64,000 bases of DNA from Mycobacterium mantenii (GCF_010731775.1 NZ_AP022590.1:3286001-3350000), one strand, 5' to 3'. Positions 26,527 to 36,723 are shown, counted from the stretch's first letter. The notes: a model not told the origin generated them from the sequence alone. Made by a program: numbers and translations.

Positions 26527-29178
26527 GTGGCGATGTCAGCACCAGCCCCGCCAGCGCTAACCGTCCATCACGAAGGATCGGAACGTACCTTCGCAGCGGG
26601 CCACGACGTCGTCGTCGGGCGCGATCTGCGAGCGGACATGCGCATCACCCACCCGCTGATCTCGCGCGCCCACCTGCTGCTGCGTTTCGATCAGGGCAAG
26701 TGGCTGGCGATCGACAACGGTTCGCTCAACGGAACCTTCGTCAACGGCCGGCGCGTGCCGGTGGTCGAGATCCACGACGGGCAGGCCCTCAACATCGGAA
26801 ACCCGGACGGACCGCTGCTGACGTTCGACGTCGGTCGCCACCAGGGTCTGGCCGGGCGTCCGCCCCGAACCGAATCGATGGGCATCCCGGTGGCGGCTCC
26901 GCCGCAGGCCGCGGCGTGGTCGGCGCAGCCCGCCCCGCTCGCTCCGCCCCCTCCCCCGCCCGGCCGCACGCCGAACTGGGCGGCCCCACCCCGGCGACCG
27001 CAGCCCGCGCCCGTGCCGCGGCAAGGCCCGCCGGGACAAACCATGTACGGGGGCGGTGCTGGGCGCCCACCCGCCTTCCCGCCCGGCGCGCCACCCCCGC
27101 CGCACCGCGCCCCGCCCCCCGCGCAGATGCCGGCCGTGGGCTCGGAGAGCCCGCACACCCGGATGGCCCCCACCTCCGCCAAGCCTCCCGAGGTGGCGAA
27201 CCTGGCGACCAAGATGTTCCAGGCGTTGTTGCCGTCGCGCTCCGGTTCGATTCAGAAGCCGGCCGGGTCGCAAACCATCGGCCGGGCGACCGACAACGAC
27301 ATCGTGATCCAGGACGTCCTGGCCTCGCGCCATCACGCCTTCCTGCTCCAGACGCCGCTGGGCACCGAGATCCGCGACGCGCACAGCGTGAACGGAACCT
27401 TCGTCAACGGCGTCCGGGTCGGCTCGGCGGTGCTGACCGACGGCGACGTGGTCACCATCGGCAACGTCGACCTGGTGTTCACCGGCGACAGCCTGATGCG
27501 GCGGACCGAGGCGGCGTCGCGGACCGGCGGGCTGGAGGTCAACTCCGTCTGCTACAGCGTCGACCACGGCAAACAGCTGCTCGACCACATCTCGCTGACC
27601 GCTCGGCCCGGGACGCTGACCGCGATCATCGGTGGCTCGGGTGCCGGCAAGACCACGCTGTCGCGCCTGATCGTCGGCTACACCAGCCCGACTTCGGGCA
27701 ATGTGACCTTCGAGGGCCACAACATCCACACCGAGTACGCGTCCATGCGAAGCAGGATCGGGATGGTCCCGCAGGACGACGTGGTGCACCGCCAGTTGAC
27801 GGTCAACCAGGCACTGAACTACGCCGCCGAGCTGCGCTTGCCGCCCGACACCAGCAAAGAGGAGCGGGCCCGCATCGTCGCGCAGGTGCTCGAGGAACTC
27901 GACATGACCCAGCACGCCGACACCCGGGTGGACAAGCTCTCGGGCGGCCAGCGCAAGCGCGCCTCAGTCGCCCTGGAGCTGCTCACCCAGCCGTCGCTGC
28001 TGCTGCTGGACGAGCCGACGTCGGGTCTGGACCCGGCGCTGGACCGCCAGGTAATGCTGATGCTGCGCCAGCTGGCCGACGCGGGCCGCGTGGTGCTGGT
28101 GGTGACCCACTCGGTGTCCTACCTGGACGTGTGCGATCAGATCCTGCTGGTCGCACCCGGCGGCAAGACCGCGTTCTGCGGGCCGCCCGACCAGGTCGAG
28201 TCCGCCATGGGTACCCGCAACTGGGCCGACATCTTCGCCAAGGTGGGCGCCGACCCGGACGAGGCCAACCGCCGCTTCAAGGAGCGCAATCAGCGGTCGG
28301 CGCAGCCACCGACCCCGGAGAGCCCGGCGGATCTGGGCGAACCACCCCAGACCGACTTGTTCCGGCAGCTGTCCACGATCGCGCGCCGCCAGGTTCGCCT
28401 CGTGGTATCCGACCGCGGTTACACGATCTTCCTGGCGATCCTGCCGTTCCTCATCGGTGCGCTGTCGCTGACGGTGAAGGGCCCCCACCCCGGCCTCGGC
28501 CCGGCCGACCCGCTGGGTCCCGCCCCCACGCAGCCGCAGTACATCATGGTGCTGCTCAACATCGGTGCCGTCTTCATGGGCACCGCGCTGACCATTCGCG
28601 ACCTGATCGGCGAGCGCGCCATCTTCCGGCGAGAACAGGCGGTCGGCCTGTCCACCACCGCCTATCTGCTGGCCAAGATCGCGGTGTTCTGCGTCTTCGC
28701 GACGGGCCAGGCGGCGATCGCCACCGTCATCGTGCGGCTGGGTAAGGGCGCGCCGACGGCGCATCCCCAGTTCTTCGGCAACTCGACCTTCTCGCTGTTC
28801 GTCACCGTCGCGGGCACCTGTGTGGCGTCGGCCATGCTCGGGCTGCTGCTGTCGGCCCTGGCGCAGTCCAACGAACAGATCATGCCGCTGCTGGTGGTGT
28901 CGATCATGTCGCAGCTGGTGTTCTCCAGCGGCATGATCCCGGTGTATCAGCGCATCGGTCTCGAACAGATGGCGTGGCTGACGCCCGCCCGGTGGGGCTA
29001 CGCCGCGGGCGCGTCCTCGATCGACTTCCCGTCGCTGGTCAAGGTCAAGCAGATCCCGACCAACGACCCGATCTGGCAGCACTCGAAACACATCTTCGTC
29101 TTCGACATGTTGATGCTGGCGGCGTTGTCGATCGGCTACACCGGGTTCGTGCGCTGGCATATCCGGCTGAAACGCTGA
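26527..29178 (+). CDS. ABC exporter with two FHA domains (Rv1747-like), copy 1
   Basis: An 883-residue fusion. FHA1 (about 10-95, VVVGRDLRADMRI...SRAH and NGTFVNGRR) is joined by a Pro-rich linker (about 105-220) to FHA2 (about 255-325, TIGRATDNDIVI, ASRHH, VNGTFVNG). The ABC ATPase follows, with Walker A GGSGAGKTT near residue 369, LSGGQRKRAS signature and LLLLDEPTSGLD Walker B, then a six-helix ABC-2 permease. FHA domains bind phosphothreonine, so Ser/Thr kinase control is expected as for Rv1747 with PknF. Rv1747 is linked to export of phosphatidylinositol mannosides; the substrate here is inferred only. GTG 26527 (MAMSAPA) or ATG 26533 start. Confidence 0.93.
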   Translation: MAMSAPAPPALTVHHEGSERTFAAGHDVVVGRDLRADMRITHPLISRAHLLLRFDQGKWLAIDNGSLNGTFVNGRRVPVVEIHDGQALNIGNPDGPLLTFDVGRHQGLAGRPPRTESMGIPVAAPPQAAAWSAQPAPLAPPPPPPGRTPNWAAPPRRPQPAPVPRQGPPGQTMYGGGAGRPPAFPPGAPPPPHRAPPPAQMPAVGSESPHTRMAPTSAKPPEVANLATKMFQALLPSRSGSIQKPAGSQTIGRATDNDIVIQDVLASRHHAFLLQTPLGTEIRDAHSVNGTFVNGVRVGSAVLTDGDVVTIGNVDLVFTGDSLMRRTEAASRTGGLEVNSVCYSVDHGKQLLDHISLTARPGTLTAIIGGSGAGKTTLSRLIVGYTSPTSGNVTFEGHNIHTEYASMRSRIGMVPQDDVVHRQLTVNQALNYAAELRLPPDTSKEERARIVAQVLEELDMTQHADTRVDKLSGGQRKRASVALELLTQPSLLLLDEPTSGLDPALDRQVMLMLRQLADAGRVVLVVTHSVSYLDVCDQILLVAPGGKTAFCGPPDQVESAMGTRNWADIFAKVGADPDEANRRFKERNQRSAQPPTPESPADLGEPPQTDLFRQLSTIARRQVRLVVSDRGYTIFLAILPFLIGALSLTVKGPHPGLGPADPLGPAPTQPQYIMVLLNIGAVFMGTALTIRDLIGERAIFRREQAVGLSTTAYLLAKIAVFCVFATGQAAIATVIVRLGKGAPTAHPQFFGNSTFSLFVTVAGTCVASAMLGLLLSALAQSNEQIMPLLVVSIMSQLVFSSGMIPVYQRIGLEQMAWLTPARWGYAAGASSIDFPSLVKVKQIPTNDPIWQHSKHIFVFDMLMLAALSIGYTGFVRWHIRLKR

Positions 29179-29211
29179 GGCCGCTCACAGGCAACGATCT
29201 CTAACCTGGGT

Positions 29212-31740
29212 GTGATGACTCGATCTGCGCAGCCCGTGCTGACGGCTCGCTCCGACCGATCCGAAGGCAGCTTCGCCGCCGGCCGCGACGTGGTCGTCGG
29301 CAGCGACCTGCGCGCCGACCTGCGCGTGGCGCACCCGTTGATCGCCCGCGCGCACGTGCTGCTGCGCTTCGATCAGGGTCGCTGGCTCGCGGTCGACAAC
29401 AACTCGCTGAACGGGGTTTACCTGGACGGCCAGCGGGTGCCGGTCGTCGACATCCACGATGGCCAGAGCATCAACATCGGCAAGCCCGACGGCCCGCGGA
29501 TCACCTTCGAAGTGGGCCAGCATCAGGGCAGCGTCGGCCTGCTCCCGCCGACCACGAAGTCGATCCCCATCATCACGGCGCCGCCCGGCGCGTCGGCGCC
29601 GGCGCAACCCACCGGCCCGGGTCCCGCGGCCGCCCCGCACCGGCCCGCGCCGGCGCCATCGCGGCCCTTCCGCCGCCGGGATGCCCAGAGCAGCGCCGCC
29701 GTTCCGGTCGTCCCGCCGGACACCGCGACCCGTGCCGTGCCGCAACCGGCGGGCGGCAGGAGCGCCGACAGCGCGGACTTCCCGACCACGTGGGTCGACG
29801 TCCCGGGACAGGGACCCGACCGCGGGCCGGCGCCCGGGCGCACCGCCTGGATCGGGCGGGCGCTCAACAACGACATCGTCGTGCACGACGTGCTGGCCTC
29901 ACGCCATCACGCCTTCCTGAACCCGACCCCGACGGGCGCCGAGATCCGCGACGCGAACAGCAGCAACGGCACGTTCGTCAACGGTGTCAGGGTCGGGTCC
30001 GCGGCGCTGTCCGACGGCGACGTGGTGACGATCGGCAACGTCGACCTGGTGTTCCACGACGGCACGCTGGTTCGCCGCCAGGAGGCGGCGACCCGGGCCG
30101 GCGGCCTGGAGGTGCGCGAGGTCAACTTCGCCATCGACGGCAAGAACCTGCTGGAACGGATCTCGCTGGTCGCCCGGCCGGGCACCCTGACCGCGCTGAT
30201 CGGCGGGTCCGGCGCCGGCAAGACCACGCTGTCGCGGCTGATCGCCGGGTACGCCACCCCGTCGACGGGCTCGGTGACGTTCGAGGGGCACGACATCCAC
30301 TCCGAGTACGCGTCGCTACGCACCAGGATCGGGATGGTCCCGCAGGACGACGTCGTGCACCGCCAGCTCACGGTGAGCCAGGCGCTCGGCTACGCCGCCG
30401 AGTTGCGCCTGCCGCCCGACACCAGCAAGGCCGACCGCGAGCAGGTCGTCGCCCAGGTCCTCGACGAGCTGGGGCTGACCGAGCACGCGAACACCCGGGT
30501 CGACAACCTCTCCGGGGGTCAGCGCAAGCGCGCGTCGGTGGCCCTGGAATTGCTCACCGGGCCGTCGCTGCTGATCCTCGACGAACCGACGTCGGGCCTG
30601 GATCCGGCGCTGGACCTTCAGGTCATGACCATGCTGCGTCAGCTCGCCGACGCCGGCCGCGTCGTGCTGGTGGTCACCCACTCGCTGACCTACCTCGACG
30701 TGTGCGACCAGGTGCTGCTGATGGCGCCGGGCGGCAAGACGGCCTTCCTCGGCCCGCCCGGCCAGATCGGCCCGGCGATGGGGACCACCAACTGGGCGCA
30801 CATCTTCGCCAAGGTCGGCGCGGACCCCGACGAGGCCAATCGCCGGTTTTTGGCCCAGAACAAGCCCCCGCCGCCGGCTTTGACCGAGGCGCCCGCCGAG
30901 CTGGGCGTCCCGGCGCAAACCAGTAAGCGCCACCAGTTCTCCACGATCGCCCGCCGCCAGGTCCGGCTGGTGGTCGCCGACCACGCCTACTTTCTGTTCC
31001 TGGCGATCCTGCCGTTCGTGATGGGCGTGCTGTCGCTGACGGTCCCCGGCAGCGTCGGTTTCGGCTACGCCGATCCGGCCGGCGAGTCGGCCGGTGAGGC
31101 CGGGATGATCCTGACGCTGCTCACCATGGCCGCCGCGTTCATGGGTACCGCGCTGACCATCCGCGACCTCATCGGCGAGCGCGCCATCTTCCGGCGAGAA
31201 CAGGCGGTCGGCCTGTCCAGCACGGCCTACCTGCTGGCCAAGGTCGCGGTGTTCTGCACGTTCGCCGTCGTGCAGGCGGCCATCGCGACGGCCATCGTGG
31301 TGGTGGGCAAGGGGCCGCCGACGCGGCCCGCGGTGCTGCTCGGCAACGCCACGCTCGAGCTGTTCGTCGGGGTCGCGGCGACGTGCGTGGCGGCGGCGAT
31401 GCTGGGTCTGCTGCTCTCGGCGCTGGCCCGCTCCAACGAGCAGATCATGCCGCTGCTGGTGGTGTCGCTGATGATGCAGATGGTGCTCTGCGGCGGCATG
31501 GTGCCGGTCACGAACCGGATCTTCCTCGACCAGCTGTCCTGGCTGGTGCCCTCGCGGTGGGGGTACGCGGCGCAGGGGTCGACCGTCGATCTGTGGACGG
31601 TGTCACCCGGCCCGCAGAGCCCGCGGGACAGCCACTTCGAGCACACGCCGGTGGCGTGGCTGTTCGACATGGGCATGCTCGCGGTGCTCACCGTGGTCTA
31701 CGCGGCGCTGGTGCGGTGGCGCATCCGGCTCACCCGCTGA
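29212..31740 (+). CDS. ABC exporter with two FHA domains (Rv1747-like), copy 2
   Basis: An 842-residue tandem paralog that begins 33 bases after copy 1, with the same plan. It has FHA1 (VVVGSDLRADLRV, ARAH), a Pro/Ala linker, FHA2 (WIGRALNNDIVV, ASRHH, SSNGTFVNG), an ATPase (Walker A near residue 331, GGSGAGKTT; LSGGQRKRAS; LLILDEPTSGLD) and a six-helix permease (with LSALARSNEQIMPLLVVS). In FHA1 the sequence NNSLNGVYLDG replaces the NGTFVNG of copy 1, so ligand choice may differ. Each copy has one ATPase and one permease, so homodimers or a heterodimer are possible. It converges on mfpA with four bases between stop codons. GTG 29212 or ATG 29215 start. Confidence 0.93.
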   Translation: MMTRSAQPVLTARSDRSEGSFAAGRDVVVGSDLRADLRVAHPLIARAHVLLRFDQGRWLAVDNNSLNGVYLDGQRVPVVDIHDGQSINIGKPDGPRITFEVGQHQGSVGLLPPTTKSIPIITAPPGASAPAQPTGPGPAAAPHRPAPAPSRPFRRRDAQSSAAVPVVPPDTATRAVPQPAGGRSADSADFPTTWVDVPGQGPDRGPAPGRTAWIGRALNNDIVVHDVLASRHHAFLNPTPTGAEIRDANSSNGTFVNGVRVGSAALSDGDVVTIGNVDLVFHDGTLVRRQEAATRAGGLEVREVNFAIDGKNLLERISLVARPGTLTALIGGSGAGKTTLSRLIAGYATPSTGSVTFEGHDIHSEYASLRTRIGMVPQDDVVHRQLTVSQALGYAAELRLPPDTSKADREQVVAQVLDELGLTEHANTRVDNLSGGQRKRASVALELLTGPSLLILDEPTSGLDPALDLQVMTMLRQLADAGRVVLVVTHSLTYLDVCDQVLLMAPGGKTAFLGPPGQIGPAMGTTNWAHIFAKVGADPDEANRRFLAQNKPPPPALTEAPAELGVPAQTSKRHQFSTIARRQVRLVVADHAYFLFLAILPFVMGVLSLTVPGSVGFGYADPAGESAGEAGMILTLLTMAAAFMGTALTIRDLIGERAIFRREQAVGLSSTAYLLAKVAVFCTFAVVQAAIATAIVVVGKGPPTRPAVLLGNATLELFVGVAATCVAAAMLGLLLSALARSNEQIMPLLVVSLMMQMVLCGGMVPVTNRIFLDQLSWLVPSRWGYAAQGSTVDLWTVSPGPQSPRDSHFEHTPVAWLFDMGMLAVLTVVYAALVRWRIRLTR

Positions 31741-31744
31741 GCGG

Positions 31745-32302
31745 TCAGCCGTCCCCGTCCAGCCGCAACCCGTGGGCGAGCGCGAACGCCACGGCCTGAT
31801 CGACGTCGACGCGGGCGCCGGTCAGCGAGGCGGTCGTCCACAACGTCGGGTCCACGATGGTGCCGCGCAGATCGGCGCCGTCCAGCCGGGTGCCGGCTGT
31901 CCGCGCGCCCCGCAGGTCCGCGCCCCGCAGCACGGCCTTGCGCAGGTCGGCTTCGACCAGGCTGGTTTCCCGCAGCCGGCAGCCGCTCAGGTCGACGCCG
32001 CGAAGGTCGATCGCGCCGAGCACGGCCAGCGTGAAATCCACCTCGTCGAACGTGATCGGCCGCAGCCGGCACTGCTCGAACACCGACCCCAGCATGGTGC
32101 ACTGGGTAAAGGTGCTGTGCCACAACGACGTCCGCCGGAAGGTGCAGTTGCGGAACGCCGACCCGCGGTGTTGCGATTCGGCCAGGTTGGCGCCGCGGAA
32201 ATCGCATTCGGTGAACACGACCCGCTCGGTCTGCAGCCGGCTGAGGTCTTCGTCGGTGAAGTCGTGTCCCTCGAATTCCTGGTCGGCCCACTGCGTGGTC
32301 AA
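31745..32302 (-). CDS. mfpA: Pentapeptide-repeat DNA-mimic protein (gyrase protection)
   Basis: A 185-residue right-handed quadrilateral beta-helix. Repeats of the A(D/N)Lxx type run throughout, for example FRGANLAESQHRGSAF, DLRGVDLSGCRLRETSL and DLRKAVLRGADLRGA. MfpA of M. tuberculosis mimics B-form DNA, binds DNA gyrase and modulates fluoroquinolone action. Conserved residues in LWHSTFTQC and VLGAIDLRGVDL suggest the same fold and dimer. The start is TTG at 32302, overlapping the TGA stop of the upstream GTPase gene (TTGA), so coupled translation is expected. This last place in the sensor-roadblock-DUF742-GTPase operon matches Rv3361c. Confidence 0.93.
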   Translation of the reverse strand: MTTQWADQEFEGHDFTDEDLSRLQTERVVFTECDFRGANLAESQHRGSAFRNCTFRRTSLWHSTFTQCTMLGSVFEQCRLRPITFDEVDFTLAVLGAIDLRGVDLSGCRLRETSLVEADLRKAVLRGADLRGARTAGTRLDGADLRGTIVDPTLWTTASLTGARVDVDQAVAFALAHGLRLDGDG

Positions 32303-32886
32303 TTGGCCGACAGGCTGGCCAGGGCGTATTCGCTGACCGCGATCAGGGCGTCGGTCGCCGACCGGCGATCCCGGGCGTCGACGGTGATCACCGGGATGTG
32401 CGGCGGCAGGGTCAGCGCCTCGCGCACCTCGGCGACCGGGTAGCGCGGCGCGCCGTCGAACTCGTTGACCGCGACGAGAAACGGCAGGTTCCGATGCTCG
32501 AAGAAGTCGACCGCGGCGAAGCTGTCCTGCAGGCGCCGGCAGTCGACCAGCACGACCGCGCCGATCGCGCCGCGCACCAGGTCGTCCCACATGAACCAGA
32601 AGCGGCGCTGCCCCGGCGTGCCGAACAGGTAGAGCACCAAGTCCTCGGCCAGCGTGATCCGGCCGAAATCCATTGCGACGGTGGTGGTCCGCTTGTCCGG
32701 GGTGGCCTCGAGCGCGTCAACACCGGCCGAGGCGTCGGTGAGCATCGCCTCGGTGCGCAGCGGCATGATCTCCGACACCGCCCCGACGAAGGTGGTCTTG
32801 CCGGCCCCGAAGCCGCCGGCGATCACGATCTTCGTCGACGCGTGGGCGCCGGAGTCGGGCTGCACCTCAGAGTGCGCGTAAGCCAC
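32299..32886 (-). CDS. Ras-like small GTPase of the conservon operon (MfpB/CvnD)
   Basis: A 195-residue P-loop protein. Walker A is GGFGAGKTT (about 24-32), the switch-II-like region is FGTPGQRRFWFMWDDL in which Gln and Arg follow the DxxG-equivalent GTPGQ, and the guanine motif is VNEFDGA in the NKxD position. It is related to MglA-like bacterial GTPases and called MfpB in mycobacteria, where it acts with MfpA. The start is GTG at 32886, 20 bases inside the DUF742 gene, and its stop overlaps the mfpA start. This tight packing indicates one polycistronic message. Confidence 0.92.
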   Translation of the reverse strand: MAYAHSEVQPDSGAHASTKIVIAGGFGAGKTTFVGAVSEIMPLRTEAMLTDASAGVDALEATPDKRTTTVAMDFGRITLAEDLVLYLFGTPGQRRFWFMWDDLVRGAIGAVVLVDCRRLQDSFAAVDFFEHRNLPFLVAVNEFDGAPRYPVAEVREALTLPPHIPVITVDARDRRSATDALIAVSEYALASLSAN

Positions 32887-33241
32887 GCAGTGTCCTTCCT
32901 ATGAGTTCGTGGCGTTCATCCCTGGTCGAACGCTCGGACAACGTCTTGTGCACTCGAAGGTAGCCGGACAGCACCAGATCCCCGACCAGGACGCGCGCGA
33001 CGCCGAGCGGAACGTCCAGCCGGGCCGAGATCTCGGCGACCGACGGGCTGTCGACGCACAGTTGGATGATCCTGCCCCGCGCATCGTTGGGCGGCCACTG
33101 GTGGGTCAGGCCGGCCTGCAGCGTCTGAATCGGCGCCTCCAGGGGGAGGTCGACATTGGTGTCGGTTCGCCCGGACGTCAGGGTGTACGGGCGGACCAGG
33201 TTCCCCTTACGGTGCGCCGGCCAGGTCTCGGGGGTGTCCAT
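32867..33241 (-). CDS. DUF742 protein of the conservon operon (CvnC-like)
   Basis: A 124-residue protein with a winged-helix-like C-terminal part (RIIQLCVDSPSVAEISARLD followed by VPLGVARVLVGDLVLSGYL). It has an N-terminal segment that begins VRPYTLTSGRT, the standard opening of DUF742. In Streptomyces conservons this component joins a membrane-bound complex with the sensor, roadblock and GTPase proteins. DNA binding has been suggested from the fold but is not shown here. The start lies 6 bases from the roadblock stop and its end overlaps the GTPase gene. Confidence 0.92.
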   Translation of the reverse strand: MDTPETWPAHRKGNLVRPYTLTSGRTDTNVDLPLEAPIQTLQAGLTHQWPPNDARGRIIQLCVDSPSVAEISARLDVPLGVARVLVGDLVLSGYLRVHKTLSERSTRDERHELIGRTLRGLRAL

Positions 33242-33247
33242 CGGGGC

Positions 33248-33655
33248 TCACGAGTGCTGTTGCGCGGCCGACCGGCGCGTCGACTCCACCGCACCGCCCA
33301 CCCGTTCGACGAGGACGGCCATCTCGTAGCCGATCTGGCCGATGTCGCACGACGTGATGGCGAGCGTCGCCAGGTGCGAGCCGTCCCCGACCCGCATCAG
33401 CAGCAGGTAGCCGTTCTGCATCTCGACCACCGACTGCAGCACCTGCCCGCCGTCGAACAGCTGCGCGGCGCCGGTGGCCAGGCTGGCCAGCCCGGAGGCC
33501 ACGGCGGCCAGCTGGTCGGCGCGTTCCCGCGGCAGATGCTCGCTGGCGGCGATGGGCAGCCCGTCGACGGACACCAGCAGCGCGTGCGCGACGCCGGGGA
33601 CCTCGCGGGCGAACCGGGTCACCAGCCAGTCGAGGGAGTTGTCGGGTGACGTCAT
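33248..33655 (-). CDS. Roadblock/LC7-domain protein (CvnB-like)
   Basis: A 135-residue Roadblock/LC7 protein ([20 protein letters not shown], then [46 protein letters not shown]). Such proteins are the regulatory partners or GTPase-activating proteins of MglA-like GTPases; the MglB-like link to the GTPase two genes downstream fits. Equivalent to Rv3364c in M. tuberculosis. ATG at 33655 overlaps the sensor gene stop (ATGA), so translation is coupled. Confidence 0.93.
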   Translation of the reverse strand: MTSPDNSLDWLVTRFAREVPGVAHALLVSVDGLPIAASEHLPRERADQLAAVASGLASLATGAAQLFDGGQVLQSVVEMQNGYLLLMRVGDGSHLATLAITSCDIGQIGYEMAVLVERVGGAVESTRRSAAQQHS

Positions 33656-36474
33656 TGTTGGTCGGGTCCTTGGGTGGTGTCACGGGCGTGCGAGCGTCCG
33701 GTGCGCACGCCATCGAAATGTTTACTGAACGAGGCGCGCACCGCTTCGGGGTCCCTGGTGACGGCCGCGTGCTGCGGCTCCCGGTGCGACGCGGATCCGC
33801 CGTTGAGCCCCTCGCCGGGCTCGGCCGGCTCGTCCTGTTCGGTCCCGTTGGCGCCGCCGGGGATCAGCCGGGCTCCGGGGGTGCGCACCGGTAGGCCGTG
33901 ATCGGTGGTGTGCTCCTCGACGGGCTTCTCCTCGGCCGCAGCCGCCAGCGTCCAGCCGCGGTCCCAGACCGACTGCCAGTCCAGGTCCGGGCTGTTGACC
34001 AGGTCGTGCGGATCGCCCAGCATCTCCGACAGCATCCGCCGGTAGATGACATCATCGTCGGCCGGGGCGGCCGGGGCTTTCGGGGTTTTCGGGGTTTTCG
34101 GGGTTTTCGGGGTTTTCGGGGTTTTCAAGGCCTTCGGGGTCTCCGCGCGCCTGTCGATGGACCGGGCGGCGAAGAAGGCCGAGGTGTCCGACGCCGCACG
34201 GGCCGGCCGGACCGGCGCCGGTTCGGGAGCAGTCGGCGGTTCGGCAGCCGCTGGGGGCTCGGGAGCCGGCGCCGGCTTGGGCGTCTTCTCCCACCAGGGC
34301 GTCGCCAGCTCGCGGCGCTGGCGGCGGGGTTGCTGTTCGGCGGGCGGGGCGGGAACCTCGGTGATGCCGCTCGATCCCGGGTTGCGCCGCGGCAGCAGCG
34401 TGACCGACGGCTCGGACGCGTCCGGGGCGGTGCGCGCCGCCGGCTCGAGCGAGCCGGCGTCCTTGGCCTCGTCGGCGGCGGGCGCGGCGATCGCACTGGC
34501 CAGCTTGGCGCTCGGCGACGAGACCGCGCGGATGTGGCGGGGGGCCGACATGGGAGCCGTCATGCCGTCGAGCACCGTCGGCGGCAGGTAGATCTCGGCG
34601 GTGGTGCCCGAGCCCGATTCGTTGGCCGCCGGCCCACGCAGCCCCACCCGGATGCCGTGCCGGGCCGCGATCCGGCCGACCACGAAAAGACCCATGTGCC
34701 GGGCGTTGTCGGGGCTGACGTCCCCGCCGGCCTGCAGCCGCATGTTGGCCATCCGCCGGTCGGCGTCGTTCATCCCCAGACCGGAGTCGGCGATGCGCAC
34801 CACGACTCCCCCGTCGGTCCCGCGTGACGCCGAGACGCGGGCGGAGGTCGTCGGCGGCGAGTAGCGCAGCGCGTTGTCGATCAGCTCGGCGAACAGATGG
34901 ATGGCGCCACCCGCGGCCGCGCCGATCAGATCGCACTCGGGCAGCCCGGCGAGTTCGACGCGGCGGTAGTCCTCGACCTCGGACACCGCGGCGTTGATCA
35001 CCGTGGCCAGCGGCACCGGGTCGCGCTGGTCGCGGGCGAGCGGCGCGCCGGCCAGCACCAGCAGGTTGGCGCTGTTGCGGCGCAGCCGCGCCGCCAGGTG
35101 GTCGAGCCGGAACAGGCTGTCGAGGCGTTCGGGATTCTCCTCGTTGCGCTCCAGCCGATCGATGAGCGCCAGCTGCTGGTCCACCAGCGAGCGGCTGCGC
35201 CGCGACATGGTCTCGAACATGTCGTTGACCAGCAGCCGCAGCCGTGCCTCGTCGCCGGCCATCAGCAGGGCCTGGGTGTGCAGCTCGTCGACGGCGTGCG
35301 CGACCTGACCGATCTCCTCGGTGGTGTACACCGGCACTGGACTCGGAATCGGTTCGGCCCCACCGGCTTTCACCAGGGCGATCTCCTCTTCGAGATCGGT
35401 ATGGGCGACTTTGAGCGCGCCGTCGCGCAGGATGCGCAGCGGCCGCACCAGGGCGCGCGCCACCAGCAGCACCACCGCCAGCGCGATCACGATGGCGGCC
35501 AGCACCAGGACGGTGTCCATGATCGCGGCCGAGCGGCGCTCGGCGGCCTGGGCGTGCACCGACTTGGTCACCGCCGTGGTGGCGTTCTTGATGACCTGGT
35601 CGGCGATGTCGTCGGTGGTCTGGATCGAACGCAGCAGGTCGGCGTTGTCGACGAGCACGCTGGCCGGATCGGACATGATCGCCATCCGGCTCACCATCTG
35701 CTGCTGCAGCGTCCTGGCCTCGGACGATCCGGCGCCGAGCACTTCGCTCATGCCGAACAGCGTCGACGGTTCGGTGCCCGCCAGGGTGGCCATCGAGGTC
35801 CGCAGCTGCGGCTCGGGAAGTTCCGCTCCTCGGGTGACCAGAATCTTCTGCATCGTCATCTGCCCGCGGGCGCCGACCGCCCGGCTCAGGCCCTGCGCCT
35901 GGGCGCGGATCTTTTCGTCGTCGACGCGCACCGAGGCGTTGATGACGTCTTCGGCCGTCAGCAGGATCGGCGCGTAGAGCGTGACCCGCTCCCGCAAACC
36001 GAGGCCGGGGTCGGTCGCCTTGTTCACCAGCATCTGACCGCCGTCGAGCAGGTTGTTCACCCCGGAACGGACGTCGTCGCTGACGTCGGTGTCATCCAGC
36101 CTGGCCGTCAGTTCGCCCTTGCGCGCCTCGTAGTTCTTCCTGGCGCCGTCCACGTCGCGTCCGGTGGAGCCCGCCAGCAGCGCGACATCCAGCGCCGACA
36201 TGTACTTGGTGATCACCGGGACCACATCGGCACGGGTGGCGGCCAGCCGCAGGCCGGCCGAGTTGGCCATGGCGCCGTGGATGCGCAGCGCCCCGAAGAC
36301 GGTCGCCAATACCAGCGGAACCAGCACAATCGCCAGCACCTTCCAGCGGACCGGCCAGTTGCTCAGCGACCAGGTCGGCGGGCGTTTGACCGGCGCGGCG
36401 TCGGCACCGGCGGTCGGTGCGGGCTCTACGACATCCGCCTCGGCCGGGTTGGTCGGGCGGGTGAACATGGTCAC
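33652..36474 (-). CDS. Nitrate/NIT-type sensor with histidine-kinase-like ATPase domain (CvnA-like)
   Basis: A 940-residue membrane sensor. It has a first helix ([18 protein letters not shown], about 50-67), an extracytoplasmic NIT-type helical domain (about 70-310), and a second helix ([21 protein letters not shown]). A HAMP segment ([11 protein letters not shown]) and a dimerisation region follow. The ATPase domain has the N-box [15 protein letters not shown], the G1 box DSGLGM and the G2-like [15 protein letters not shown]. No clear phospho-acceptor His in an H-box was found, as usual in conservon sensors. The C-terminal third (about 650-940) is Pro/Ala-rich and probably disordered; it carries a KTP repeat. 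GTG 36474 or ATG 36468 start. It heads the mfpA operon (H37Rv Rv3365c). Confidence 0.9.
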   Translation of the reverse strand: MTMFTRPTNPAEADVVEPAPTAGADAAPVKRPPTWSLSNWPVRWKVLAIVLVPLVLATVFGALRIHGAMANSAGLRLAATRADVVPVITKYMSALDVALLAGSTGRDVDGARKNYEARKGELTARLDDTDVSDDVRSGVNNLLDGGQMLVNKATDPGLGLRERVTLYAPILLTAEDVINASVRVDDEKIRAQAQGLSRAVGARGQMTMQKILVTRGAELPEPQLRTSMATLAGTEPSTLFGMSEVLGAGSSEARTLQQQMVSRMAIMSDPASVLVDNADLLRSIQTTDDIADQVIKNATTAVTKSVHAQAAERRSAAIMDTVLVLAAIVIALAVVLLVARALVRPLRILRDGALKVAHTDLEEEIALVKAGGAEPIPSPVPVYTTEEIGQVAHAVDELHTQALLMAGDEARLRLLVNDMFETMSRRSRSLVDQQLALIDRLERNEENPERLDSLFRLDHLAARLRRNSANLLVLAGAPLARDQRDPVPLATVINAAVSEVEDYRRVELAGLPECDLIGAAAGGAIHLFAELIDNALRYSPPTTSARVSASRGTDGGVVVRIADSGLGMNDADRRMANMRLQAGGDVSPDNARHMGLFVVGRIAARHGIRVGLRGPAANESGSGTTAEIYLPPTVLDGMTAPMSAPRHIRAVSSPSAKLASAIAAPAADEAKDAGSLEPAARTAPDASEPSVTLLPRRNPGSSGITEVPAPPAEQQPRRQRRELATPWWEKTPKPAPAPEPPAAAEPPTAPEPAPVRPARAASDTSAFFAARSIDRRAETPKALKTPKTPKTPKTPKTPKAPAAPADDDVIYRRMLSEMLGDPHDLVNSPDLDWQSVWDRGWTLAAAAEEKPVEEHTTDHGLPVRTPGARLIPGGANGTEQDEPAEPGEGLNGGSASHREPQHAAVTRDPEAVRASFSKHFDGVRTGRSHARDTTQGPDQQ
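34081..34125 (-). repeat. 9 bp coding microsatellite (Lys-Thr-Pro) in the sensor gene
   Basis: Five perfect CGGGGTTTT units in the top strand (34081-34125) encode consecutive Lys-Thr-Pro triplets on the bottom strand. Degenerate copies flank them on both sides. Slippage would change the sensor tail by multiples of three residues without a frameshift. Confidence 0.9.
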
Positions 36475-36723
36475 GTCATCGCGGCCGCGCGATGGGCCGC
36501 TGCGCTGACGCTGAGCGCTGAGAAGAACGAGAGGCTCATGAAACTTCCTGCTTTATTTCACCCGCCCCGCGCCAGATAGGCGTGTGCGTGTAGGTGTGGC
36601 AATCCGACGAGTATGACAGCCCGCGGCGCAGGCCACCAGAATCGTTACTGAGTAGACAGGTCCCTCCAAGGTGGCGCCGCACCCGCGCGGACACCGCTGG
36701 CAAACACCGCGGGCGCGCAACGC

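Noticed and set aside
34897..36579. A 560-codon + strand frame antisense to the sensor gene
   Set aside because: Composition is His/Gln/Gly-rich and shows no fold; the bottom strand has HAMP and ATPase motifs.
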